Positions 53,312-63,587 of a stretch of 64,000 nt of DNA are shown here, piece after piece (the stretch's first letter is position 1; every line of letters begins with the position of its first letter). The DNA lies in assembly GCA_039621445.1 (NCBI GenBank), contig CP154956.1, positions 36,526,444-36,590,443 of the forward strand, written 5' to 3'. A model generated the notes under the pieces. The model saw only the letters and a program-made list of their open reading frames with translations. It made no database searches and was not told where the DNA came from. The translations under genes and the position numbers were made by a program. Source of the stretch: Euglena gracilis (lineage: Eukaryota > Euglenida > Euglenophyceae > Euglenales).

Positions 53312-53516
53312 TTAGAAGGAATCTGCATAGAGGAGTCACAAATGACCGTGCGTCCATGAACGCCGGTTCGTGCGGGAAGCCAGAGCCCCTTATTCACGGT
53401 TTCAACAACTGTGTCCAGAACGCCGGTTCGGGCGGCAGCCCGAACCTGCGTTCTGGACACAGTTTTTGTATCAGATTCCGCAACCGGAGTTGGCATTTAT
53501 TTGTGTGATCCTGATG

Positions 53517-53769
53517 CAGGCTTTTGCTTAGCCGGGTTGCCTACCCCACGGGGGGGGGGGTGCTAGGGGCAGGCAGGTCATAGCACCCAATCCGACCCCC
53601 CCGGGGGGGGGGGTTTGGGGGGTGCCTGCCCATAGCAGGCACCCCCCTCCGACCCCGGCGCCGGGGGCCCGGAAAAGGCCATTTTCAATGAAAATTTTCT
53701 GGGTCCCCCCGGACCCCCTCCCCCGGGGGGGTGTGCCTGCTAGGGCAGGCACCCCACAGCACGAGCATG
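53517..53769. mobile_element. hAT-like element, CAGGCTT..GCTTA family, perfect TSD
   Basis: It starts CAGGCTTTTGCTTA and ends GCACGAGCATG. TCCTGATG flanks both ends (53509-53516, 53770-53777). It has the same GGGGCAGGCA / TGCCTGCCC inner blocks as 41958-42261. Confidence 0.85.
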
Positions 53770-53879
53770 TCCTGATGCACAAACACATCCATGGCGGTTG
53801 AAACAATGTGAGAGTGAAAATTCTTGATTTCCGCTTACCCATCACAAAGGTGCCAATGTCAAGGGCACAAAGACCCGTG

Positions 53880-54240
53880 GGAAGTTCCGTGGGCTGGCTG
53901 GAAAAAGGTGCTGGCTGGACTCCCCTGGGGGGTGGGTGCAAGGGGGAGCTGGACCTGCCACGTACCCAAAAGCCCAAATCCAGCTGGGTTGGCATTTTTC
54001 AGCCAAAATTTGGAGGTGAAACCCCCAAAATGCCACCTGGCCATTTTTGACACCCTTTTTTCAAAATATTTGGCGCTTTGTGGCAAAAAATTTTTCGGTC
54101 TCACCTGGCTTTCCACTGGCCCGAACTTTTATTTCAGCACACCCCCCTGGTCTGCAGCCCGGCTGGGGGGTGCTGGCTTGAAAAAAGGTGTTGGCTGGCT
54201 GAACCCCCCACCCGGGGGCAGGGTGCCCTCTGGCTTAAGA
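53880..54240. repeat. GCTGGCTGGACCCC family
   Basis: AAGGTGCTGGCTGGACTCCC and GGTGTTGGCTGGCTGAACCC bracket an AT-rich middle. Related pieces at 19980-20060, 20230-20510, 60940-60990 and 61300-61390. Confidence 0.55.
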
Positions 54241-54354
54241 AAGCCCCTGCTTCGCCCGTGTTTTCAAATGCGAACCCCCCCAAATAACTTTGCAGAAGGC
54301 TTTGCAGTGCCCTAAAGCTTTGTGCCCAAATGGCTTTGCAAGGGGAAGGCCAAA

Positions 54355-54529
54355 AAAGGTCCGTCCAGCTAACTTCCCCCCCTTCATGGGGAAAAAAATT
54401 GATTTCTGGCATCCTTGAAACATTCAATCTCCATCAAACCAAAATGTCAAAAATGCGTGTTTTCCGACTTTTTAATTTTTGGGGGTCCTCAATAAAAAAA
54501 AGAATCCCATCCCTTGAGGACCGCCCTGG
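54355..54529. mobile_element. hAT-like MITE, right half
   Basis: TTTCTGGCATCCTTGAAACA to CTTGAGGACCGCCCTG. Confidence 0.65.
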
Positions 54530-54775
54530 CAAGATTTCCGGCTGGATGCAAAGTCATGTCTGGCGAATGCAGAGCGACCTGGGAATCAACGTCCCTTGGC
54601 CTTGGGCGCCGGTGCCCCCCCCCCCCCGACCCCGCCCCACACCCTGGCCCACTGCAGGGTATGGGACTTGATCGGGGGGGGGTTGACTGTTTCCCCTTGG
54701 TTGGTGACCAACCGTTTCTGGCATTATGCTGGCATGGGTTCATTTTTGCTTTGATGTATCGGGATTCAATGTACA

Positions 54776-55236
54776 TCTGCTGCATCCAGACAAAAACCCT
54801 GGTGGCGAAGCTGCCTTCAAGAGGTTGAGACGCGCCTATGAGGTCCTGAGCGATGCCACGCTTCGAGGCAAGTACGATGCTGAGCTTCCCCCCAGAGATT
54901 TTTTGAAGGTTGCTGACCCAGGGGACAGGTGGAACCAAATTTGATCTCAAATTGACAGACCTGGCGGTGCTGATCCCACCCCCGGATCTCTGATTCTGCT
55001 GCCAGAGCGCAAGGCCTTTGAGCGCAAGCCTCACCCAACGTCTACACGCAAGCCACACCCAGGGTTCGAGGGGAAACCCCCTCAAACCATGGCATTGGGA
55101 AACAAAAAAAGAAGAGGAGGATTTCTTGAGTGCAGTGATGAAAGAGGACCGGATGAACAACATGAAGATTGGTCGTGATTTCCGTTCCTGGATGGACCTC
55201 TCTCGTTTCTGCTTTGACACTGGCAAAACTGTTTAG
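54776..55236 (+). CDS. C-terminal half of J domain plus charged tail
   Basis: The frame reads HPDKNPGGEAAFKRLRRAYE then VLSDATLRGKYDAEL: the HPD motif with helices III and IV, the Hsp70-activating part. It then meets a TGA at 54943. Removing 30 nt bounded by GACAG/GTGGAA and TTGACAG restores the frame into PTPGSLILLPERKAFERKPH. A further 1-nt change at a C run gives WETKKEEEDFLSAVMKEDRM and RDFRSWMDLSRF. It may be an intact gene with tiny introns or a decaying copy. Confidence 0.5.
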
Positions 55237-55379
55237 ACTTTGCAGGAATGGATGATAACCTGGGCTTGGCAGTCTCTTGGGTTTGGGCTGGTGGTTCTTG
55301 GGCTGAATGACGCAGCTGTGCCTCTCAGACGCAACAGCATGGTGACACCTTGGCTGGACACGAACAACCGACCTCAGAG

Positions 55380-55470
55380 AGCACCAGCACTGGTACCAGA
55401 AACAGCAGGAGGAGATCCGCCGGCAGGAGAACAGGCTGCCTTCTCTCCTTCACAGCTCCACAGCCCGAAG
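55380..55470 (+). CDS. Possible coiled-coil exon
   Basis: After the acceptor CCGACCTCAG the frame reads EHQHWYQKQQEEIRRQENRL, a Gln/Glu/Arg-rich heptad pattern. No clear donor. Confidence 0.35.
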
Positions 55471-55646
55471 TTCTTGGACTTGGGAAAAACCATTGCGGTT
55501 TGATGGGAGCCCACTAGAAGGACAGAGCCTGTTTCTTGTGGAGCACTGATTCACTGAACACCTGTGTTGACCCCTCCCCTCAGGGGGTGGGGGGTTTGAG
55601 GGTGGGTGGGTGGGTGGGTTGGGGATGGTAGGGGTGGGTGGGTTGC

Positions 55647-55900
55647 CAGGGTGGTCTTTGCGGGATGGGAAAGTTATTTTTCTTCGTGATGTCTGCGCTG
55701 CATCCCCTCCATTGGGGGGCCAGCCAAGGGCCAGATGAGGACTCGCACGTCGAGAATCAAAAAAAATCGAAAAACACCTCTTTTGATGGTTTGGGTAGGT
55801 GGGTGATGGACAAGGATGCCAGAATTTTTTTGCCCTGTTCTCGCCGAACAATGCCAAATTTTTCTTGTCCATTTCTCGGTGAATTTTTCATAATAGTGGA
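55647..55900 (-). mobile_element. hAT-like MITE copy, degraded
   Basis: Starts CAGGGTGGTCTTTGCGGG; carries GGTGGGTGATGGACAAGGAT. Confidence 0.55.
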
Positions 55901-57394
55901 TAGGCCTCCGATCGCCTACCCTGTATTTCGTGGGTGTACTCACGGTGAAAACCATGAAATCGTGGGACCCAGTGCCTGTCCTGTATTTCGTGGGAGGGGG
56001 TCCCACAATATTTGTTGAAAAATCGTGGGACCTTTCGCCTGCCCTGTATTTTGTGGTACCCCTGTCCGGGACATACAGGACAGGTGGAAAATGGCAAGGG
56101 GTAACGAGTTTTGATTCGATTCGGATGTATGAGAATATCAAATTGGCCGCCAGTCGAAAATGGTAGATTCCACACTTCTGAAGCCATGTTACCCATCAAT
56201 CGAAAGCTCTTCTCATGGGCTTTTGACAGATGGCCACAGAGTTCAACCATAATACACAGAGCTTTTATTTTCAGCGATCTTGTGTTCCGAAATTTGACAT
56301 CTTAATTTGCTAAATCCCACAGCTCAGGTGTCATGTAGCATATCAAACGAATGCTCTCCCCAAGACCTCTCGCTTGAAACCCACAGAACTCGGCCACACT
56401 GCACAGCGCTCTAAAAATCGGCGATCGCATTTTTCGACCCTGTTTGAAAATTCGAAATTCCACTTTTCAGCTGGCATGTTACCTATCGATCGAAAGCCCT
56501 TCTCAAGGGCTTTCAGCAGATGGCCTTAGATTTCTGCCACGCTGCATGGTATTCTATTTCAGAAAATCCCCAAAGTTTGCCAAAAAGAAATTATTGAACA
56601 AAAAACCCCATTCTGGCCGAAGACCCCCCAAAAACTGCAGTCACGTACTCATGTTATATACTATGAATTCGTGGGACTCTGCGCCTGCCCTGTATTTCGT
56701 GGGAGCATTCAAGCCCCAATCCGGCCCTTGGCTGGCCCTTTGGCCCAAAGGGGGGACCTTTGGACCGTCCTTTGGGGGGCGGTCCAAAGGGGGGCAGTCT
56801 TTAAGAAATAAAAGAAAACTTTTCTGCCCCTCGAGGATTGCCCTTGAAAAACCATCATTTGCACCTCCTTTTTGAATGCTTTATGTTAAAACCACACTCT
56901 CCCAAAATGCGCCCCCTGTGCATTTTCAGCAACTGACCAAAATAGGCCCGGCATTGGTTTCAGCATATTTTTGGGCCCAGTCCACAGCGTGACTTAGTGA
57001 CCCCGGGGGGCAAGCACTTTTCCCCGGCCCAAAAACCCCCACCCACCCACCCACCAACCCAAAAGCCCACCCAAAATCGGTCAAAAACCCTTGAAGAAAA
57101 TTTCCCAGGCTGGCCTGTGGTGAACCTGGCAAGCGGACCCCAGGGCATTGAGCATTGGGCATTGGCTTGAGCCCCACTGTCCCAGCGCATTCTCTACATG
57201 TTTCGTGAGTATCCCCCTTGTTCAGCCTGAATGAGGGGGACACCCACGAAATTATCAATAATGGTGGATTAGGGGTCCAATCGCCTGCCTGGATTTCGCT
57301 GGGTGTACATCACGCAAGAAAAACGCGCGTTTTTGTAGTTTTTAGGGGGTCTCCCATGTTCAGCCAGGGTAGGGGGGGGGGTCGAAATCAAACG

Positions 57395-57988
57395 TCGAAA
57401 AACTCATTTTTGACGTTTTGGGTGGATGGGCGATGGTCCAAGGATGTGAGGAATCAGTTTTTTCCCTGATGTCGGCCAATTTTCGCCAAAAAAAGCCAAA
57501 ATTTGGCTGTTTCATGGAATGTGCTGGGACAGCGCAGTTTATTTTTTGTTTCCCCAAGGAATTTCCTGGTTTTTTGTTCTTCGAAAGTCGTTGCAACGAG
57601 GGCCCAGGGAGGAGCCGGTCGGTGGAAAAAGGTGCTGGAAAGAAGTTGTTTGCTGGACTCTGGATGGGATTCCGAAATCACCTGGGCGTTGCCTTTAAGG
57701 CAGGGCGGTCCTCAAGGGAGGGCAGGTTTGTTTGTCTTGAATTTCCCCCTTGGACCTAAGGGCTAACGGCTTGACCGGGGATTGAACGGGGCCAAAAATT
57801 AAAAAAAACAGTCGAAAAAGGTTGAAAACGGCATTTTAGGACGTTTTGGGTGATGGTCCAAGGATGTTTTTCCGGAAGCCGACCTTTTTTTTTTTGCCAA
57901 AATATGGCCATTTTTTCAGCTATTTTTTTATTGTGGATTTTGCATTGCATGTGCTTGGACAGGAACTTTTTTTTTGAGGACCACCCTG
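57395..57988. mobile_element. Two hAT-like MITE copies in a row
   Basis: A partial copy (57395-57560, GGTGGATGGGCGATGGTCCA to GTGCTGGGACAGCG) is followed by a fuller one (57701-57988, CAGGGCGGTCCTCAAGGG to GAGGACCACCCTG). No exact duplications. Confidence 0.6.
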
Positions 57989-58162
57989 CTCAAGGGTTAT
58001 GGCATCCACCCACCTCTTTGGGGGAGCGAATGAGGTCAGCAATGGCGAGGTTGTGAAACTGTAGCTTTTTCCCAACGTCCAGCCAAACCAAAACACAAAA
58101 AGCCCAAAATGGTCAAAATCCGATGATGTTTCAAAATTTTGAATTTTTTTGTTTAAATTGTT

Positions 58163-58285
58163 TTTGAAAGGTGTCAGCTTACATCAAAGGAACGCCTGCG
58201 AGAAAGCATCAATGCAGAACAAAATCGCCTCCGCCAAGAGCAGCAGGCGAAGGAGCTCCAAGAGCGCGAGCAACGCTCCCATTCT
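58163..58285 (+). CDS. Possible coiled-coil exon
   Basis: After the acceptor GAAAGGTGTCAG the frame reads LTSKERLRESINAEQNRLRQ then EQQAKELQEREQR before a stop. Strong heptad-like Leu/Glu/Gln content. No GT donor was seen before the stop. Confidence 0.4.
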
Positions 58286-58892
58286 TGACTCCCCCTTCCA
58301 TGATGTGATGTCATGTGACACAACGATGTCCATGTGAACATTTATCCAATTGTCAGATTTCAGTATATTTGTCCGTTTGGCCTCCAATGGTCTGCCGGGG
58401 GGGGGGGGCTTTCATTTGCAACCAAACCTATTCCCCTTCCTTGGAAGTGGGGCTCGAGGTTTCCTTTTTCCCCAAAGGAAAACATGGGACCAGGCCTTGT
58501 TCAAGGATCTGATTCGAGTTGGACTCTCAGCGAACCCCCCTTCAATGTGGGATGAAGAGCATACCTTCCAGAAGTGGGATGCGGTTTGTGCCGAAAAATG
58601 CCAGATTTCTTTGCCCATTTTCCCATGGCTTTTTCATGGAATGTGCTGGGACAGTGGAGGTTTTTTTTAAGGACCCCATGCTTGTCATTGGAAGGTCCAG
58701 GTTTCAACATGACCAACTTTTTTTTCCCCGCAAAGTGTGCACCACGGGGAGAAAGCTCCAAACCCCACGATGGAAGTTAACGCCCAAGACTGTAAATATT
58801 GACCAGGGAATTTTGTTTCTTCACCAGATCCAAAAGCCAAAATAGGACCAGGCTATTTTTCCTACCCAAAAGGTGGGCTGCGCCTGGACTCA

Positions 58893-59100
58893 GTGATCTT
58901 TTTGTGGAAGAGGGAGCCTTGCCTCAGCGACTTCGTGATCTGGAGCAGCAACTTTGGCAAAACAGGCAAGATCGTGCAAAGCAGACCGAAGCAGAAAGGC
59001 GATTACAAGATGAGCAGGAGGAACAGGAGAACCAGGCACGGGAGAGCCAGGGGGCAAAGAAGGGGGGCAAAACAGCATTCAGAGCGCTCAGGAAAAAGCT
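58893..59100 (+). CDS. Possible coiled-coil exon
   Basis: The frame contains RLRDLEQQLWQNRQDRAKQT and EAERRLQDEQEEQENQARES, a clear charged coiled coil like the 58163 and 59775 segments on the same strand. Confidence 0.45.
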
Positions 59101-59774
59101 GTTCTGGAATGCTCCAAAATCATGTTTTTGATATTATCACTGTCAGCCCCCCAAAATGGTCAAAAGCAAACCCTACACCCATTTCATAAAAACTCTCATC
59201 TTCCTCTCACAATGCTTATCTTCCTCTCCCCTCCCCCAAAGCACCACCATTGGCCTTTTGTTGGCATTTTTGGGCTTTTCATCAGTGATTTCAGCTTTCT
59301 GATTTCATCCCGGCAAATGCCCACTGCCTGGCAGGCTTTTTTTTCCAGGTTGGCCCAAGTGGGAAGAGAGGAGCAGGTACGCTGGACCCCCTCCTCCCAG
59401 GGTGGTCGGGCAGGTGGAACCCCTTCCTCCTAGTCTTAAAAATTACCCAACCTGGGGTAAGATGGACAACCATAAAGTATCGAAGGGACATGCTCTTCTT
59501 CTGCTTTTGCCTCTTTGCAACTGGGTTGGACGACCTGGGACTCTGACGGGGAAACGAGCTTTTGCCTCTCTTGATTCTTCAAGGAGACTGGCTCTGTCCT
59601 GGGGATTGTTGAACTGTTGACGATGTGCAATTGTCCCCCAATCGCCCTGGCACCTCTCACCACAGTGTGCCAGGGGGATCAACAAGACAGGTGGCAATTA
59701 AACAGCCGTCTGGGGGTGATAATTGCTATCCTCGGGGGGGGGGCAGGGGTTGGTGAAGGTTGCATTGCCCCCTG

Positions 59775-59880
59775 AGAATGAGAGATGGCAGTTGTTCGAG
59801 CAGCAAAGACAGCAGCTGGAACGGCAGTCAATTGAGAAGTTCGGGGGAAGGCTGTCCAGGCAGAGAAATGAAAGACAGCT
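59775..59880 (+). CDS. Possible coiled-coil exon
   Basis: After CCCCCTGAG the frame reads ENERWQLFEQQRQQLERQSI then EKFGGRLSRQRNERQ. Same strand and composition as its neighbours. Confidence 0.4.
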
Positions 59881-60061
59881 TTGTTTCCTTCCCACACGGC
59901 TCTCCGCATGGGACGAGATTTTTTTTTTGAAAAGGACCGCCCCTCAAGGATTGCCCTTAGCTTTTTCCCCGTGCTGTGCCGCTATTTCGCTGATTTGGGT
60001 GGTGGCAGTTTCCTGGGACATGTCCAAGTGACGTTTTCACTTCCGGTCGCTCAGCCCCCCC

Positions 60062-60241
60062 CCCCCCCCAGCCGCCGGCCTCCGTTGCCGGCCGCCAAGC
60101 CGTGGTTCACGCCGAACCCCCCGAAGTGCAGCGCAGCCGCCGGGGGCAAGCCGGGCCGGCGGAGCGTGCTGGAGGAGATGGAGCGGTGCCGGAGCGACAA
60201 GGAGGTGGAGGAGCTGCTGGAGGCGCGCATCGCCCCCAAGG
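60062..60241 (+). CDS. Probable GC-rich exon
   Basis: The frame reads AKPWFTPNPPKCSAAAGGKP and GRRSVLEEMERCRSDKEVEE then LLEARIAPK, with nearly every third base G or C. The donor is AAGG/GTGCCC. The acceptor is probably the CAG before a C run at 60054. Confidence 0.5.
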
Positions 60242-60280
60242 GTGCCCAAGCTCTCCGGCCTTGTCCCAGACCCAGCCACA

Positions 60281-60560
60281 CAGGGCAGTCCTCAAGGGAT
60301 AGGGTTCTATTTTTTTGTTCAGGACCGCCCTTGGGCCTTGGGCCAGTCTGGGCATCAAACAGGGTCGAAAATGAAAAGCAGCCGAAAATCGCTTTTTTTA
60401 TGACGTTTTGGATGGTCCAAAGGATGCCATGAATCACTTTCTTCCCCGGAGTTGACCTGCTTTTTTACAAATAAGCTGTTTTTCTGGCCATTTTTTCGTG
60501 GGATTGTTCACTGAATGTGCTGGGATGGGAATTCTCAGTGATTGTGCTGGGGCAAGGAAG
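60281..60560. mobile_element. hAT-like MITE copy
   Basis: Starts CAGGGCAGTCCTCAAGGG; carries GTTTTGGATGGTCCAAAGGA and TGAATGTGCTGGGA; right end lost. Confidence 0.55.
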
Positions 60561-60741
60561 GCTTCAGCCGAATGAGCCGAATGGGAACTGTGTTGTGGAA
60601 CAGCTGCCACTGCCACTGTGCGCGGTCATGGCCAGAAAGAGGGGTTTCAGTGTTTTATTGGGGGATCTCTCGTCAGGTGCATTCAGATGCCATCAGCCGG
60701 GCTGCCGGTGCGGCGGGGCAACCGTCTCATAGAACAGCCCC

Positions 60742-60888
60742 CCCACCCCAATGGAAGACCCTTGCCGTCGTCCATCCTGACAGGGCACGAGCGGCGCTGC
60801 GCAGCGGAGAAGCGGCCGCCCGGCCGGGCCGAGCCGTTCACCGCCGTGCCCCCGCCGACCGACGCTCCGTGGCAGCGCTCCCCGGTGG
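60742..60888 (+). CDS. Possible proline-rich exon
   Basis: The frame reads HPNGRPLPSSILTGHERRCA and FTAVPPPTDAPWQRSP with high GC3. The donor may be CCG/GTGGCC. Confidence 0.35.
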
Positions 60889-61699
60889 CCAGGGGTTTTC
60901 TTAAGGACCCCCCCGGGGGGGGGTCCAGCAAAAAGGCTGCTGGCTGGAAATGAGCTGCTGGCTGGACCCCCCCCCCCGGGGTATGGGGGGGTTCGGGGCT
61001 GGAGGGGGCTGGGCTGGGCTGGGTCGATGAGAAACAAAAATTTCTGAAATTTTTTTGCCATTTTGGACAATTTGATGGATGGTGCTAGATCAAGGCTGAA
61101 TCGGGACTAGAGGAACAGCCTAATTACTGAAAAAATGCAGGGATAGGTGAGCTGGGCAGCCCATTTGGCTGGCCAGCCTGCGGCTGGCTGGCCGGCCTTT
61201 GGCCGGCCAGTTCGGTTGGGTCCAGCCCGGCCTCTGGCCGGGCTGGACCCAAATTTATTTCACTCGACCCCCCGGGGGGGGGGGACTCCCAGCCCGAATT
61301 TGGGCTGCTGGCTGGATTTGAGCTGCTGGCTGGCTGGACCCCCCACCCCGGGGGATAGGGTCCCCTCCGGCTTAAGAAAACCCCTGCCGGTGGCCCGGCC
61401 TGCCGCCCGGGACCACAGCCCACGGCGGCTGCCCTGCGAGGTGTGTGGCGCCCGGATCCCCCCTGCCCACCCCCCATTTGGTATTTCATTGCAACTGCTG
61501 GGTGCTGAAGTGCAGTCTGAGTGGTCCACATCATCATTCTTTTTCCGCGTGCAGGGGAAATCTCAATTTGGAGGGGGACCCTGTGTCCGCGATAGGGCAA
61601 GAGGTATAAACCCGCAACCCTTGAGGAAGGTATTTTATTGAGAGGTCCAGGTCCCAGGTCCACTGCGCCCGCCGGGAAAGGGTGTTGGCTGGAGTGCAG

Positions 61700-61980
61700 A
61701 AGAAAGTTGTTGGTCCAGCCGACCACAGCGAAAATGGCCGAAAAAATGGCCATGCTTTGGCTAAAACGGGTCGGTCGACTTGGGGGAAAAACGTGATTTC
61801 TGGCGTCCTTGGACCATCGCCCATCCACCCAAAATGTAAAAAATGCGTTTTTCGACTTTTTAATTTTTGACCCCTTTCGAGCCCCAGTTTGGCCCTTTGC
61901 TGGCCCTCAGGCCCACGGGCAGTCCTTCAGGGGCAGTCCTCAAGGGAGAAAAACTTCCCGTTGCTGTCCTGAACAAAACA
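61700..61980. mobile_element. hAT-like MITE copy, degraded
   Basis: CTTGGACCATCGCCCATCCA core and GGCAGTCCTCAAGGGA end. Confidence 0.55.
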
Positions 61981-62094
61981 GATCTTTTTCTAACCTGCTG
62001 CATTCCTTAACCATCCAGGAATATTTGCTTTGCAAGGACTGTTGAGAACCAATTCCCCCACAAGGGGAAAGCACCAGGGGGGGGGCAGGGGGGG

Positions 62095-62230
62095 GAAATT
62101 GATATCCGCAATTTTTCCGCAATTTCCGCAATTTTCCGCAATTTCCGCAATTTTCCGCAATTTTCCGCAATTTTTCCGCAATTTCCGCAATTTTTCCGCA
62201 ATTTTTTCCCATTTTTTTTCCGCAGAATTT
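62095..62230. repeat. TTTCCGCAA minisatellite
   Basis: About a dozen units of TTTCCGCAA or TTTTCCGCAA after GATATCCGCAA. A second block lies at 62508-62580 and ends CCGATATCAATTT. The two blocks with their C/G runs bracket 270 bp. Confidence 0.85.
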
Positions 62231-62348
62231 TTTTCCCACCACCGAAGATGGAAGATGCAATGAGTTCAAGCCATTCTTCAAATGGATCAACAGGTGTACT
62301 ATTGTGTTTTGTTGTTTTTTTCCCCCAGTTTACCAATTTTTCTCACAG

Positions 62349-62484
62349 GTGCACCACTGGTTACAGAATTGGGTGCGTCCCACCTGTGCAAAGAACATCA
62401 AGCGTGTTGATTTGATTTGCCTGCATCGACGTGGGTGTTGCGGTGTTCTGAACCTCACAATTGAAAATTTTTTAATTCCCCTCA
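62349..62484 (+). CDS. Possible exon between the two minisatellite blocks
   Basis: After the acceptor TTTTTCTCACAG the frame reads HHWLQNWVRPTCAKNIKRVD then LICLHRRGCCGVLNLTIEN. Unknown family. Confidence 0.35.
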
Positions 62485-63019
62485 GACAGAAATGTGTATA
62501 CCCGATATCAATTTTTCCGCAATTTTTCCGCAATTTCCGTAATTTTTCCGCAATTTTTCCGCAATTTTTCCGAAGGCCTCCGATATCAATTTCCCCCCCC
62601 CCTGGGGGGGGATGCAATATGGACCCTCAAAACGCAAAAAAATAAACAATCACAAATAAACACAAAAAAGTATAAGTTGCATATAAAACCTTTAGGAGCT
62701 CCCCAGGATGTACACTTTGTGCTGAAGAGGACTTAGCAAAATTTTGGGCTCCACCAGGAAAAATTTCTCATTTTGTATAAAAATAAGCATTTTGTTGACC
62801 AAAAAAGTGCAAAATGACAAAAAATTGACAAATTTTTGTTCTTGTGGGTCAAAATTGCTGGGAAAAAACACAAAAAAAACCCCGCAAGAAACGTAAATTT
62901 TGCCAAAATCGAAAACCACAAAAAAAAACGCAAAAAAAAAGCGCTTTTGCGTTTCCCCCCTGCAGCACCTTTAATTCCAGCCAAGCAGCTCCCATCTGGG
63001 CCGCGGGCCTCCCCCCCAG

Positions 63020-63131
63020 GGAGGGCTCGTTCACTGAAACAAAGTTGGGGCAGCCCGGCCTGGACCCTGAAGAGTTTGGTGCTTTGCGCCAAAAATTTGA
63101 AAATAGAATCAGTCAAATAAATCAGTCAACG
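63020..63131 (+). CDS. Probable penultimate exon
   Basis: The frame reads GSFTETKLGQPGLDPEEFGA then LRQKFENRISQINQST, ending at the donor ACG/GTGGTG. It joins in phase to the exon at 63423; the intron carries a MITE end. Confidence 0.5.
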
Positions 63132-63227
63132 GTGGTGTTTTTGAGGGGTTGGGGGCTTGGGGGTTTGGCTGAAAAGTTCCATCCCAGTTAGATTTGGACT
63201 CTTTTTTGCTAGCTTTTGGGAACCAGC

Positions 63228-63302
63228 CAGGACTGGCCCAGGGATTTCGCGTTGAATGTGCTGGGACGGCACATTGCTTTTTTTTGCTTAAGGACCGCCC
63301 TG
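63228..63302. mobile_element. hAT-like MITE, terminal fragment
   Basis: GAATGTGCTGGGACGG to TGCTTAAGGACCGCCCTG. Confidence 0.65.
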
Positions 63303-63422
63303 GTTCAGGAATGGAGTTTCTTTAATGGGTGACGGCAGATTGGGTCGATAAATTTTTTTGGAAGACGACGTTCTGCGGGGAGGGAAAGATTGGCTGCCAT
63401 GTGGCCCTTTCCCCCTCTCCAG

Positions 63423-63587
63423 GGAACGCTGCTGCACACGGACCCCTCCTCACCGGTGCGAAGCGCGGTCACCGCCCCAGCGGGCCCATTCCGGCGGCTG
63501 GCGCCGGGGGCAGACCCCCCCAAGCAACCTGCCACGCACCCGAGCGACCTCTGTTTGGAAGACGTCGACCCCGACAGCGATGTGTAG
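63423..63587 (+). CDS. Probable terminal exon
   Basis: A textbook acceptor (CCCTTTCCCCCTCTCCAG) opens 54 codons ending in an acidic tail LCLEDVDPDSDV and TAG at 63585. It contains SPVRSAVTAPAGPFRRLAPG. High GC3 supports real coding. Confidence 0.55.
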   Translation, partial: GTLLHTDPSSPVRSAVTAPAGPFRRLAPGADPPKQPATHPSDLCLEDVDPDSDV

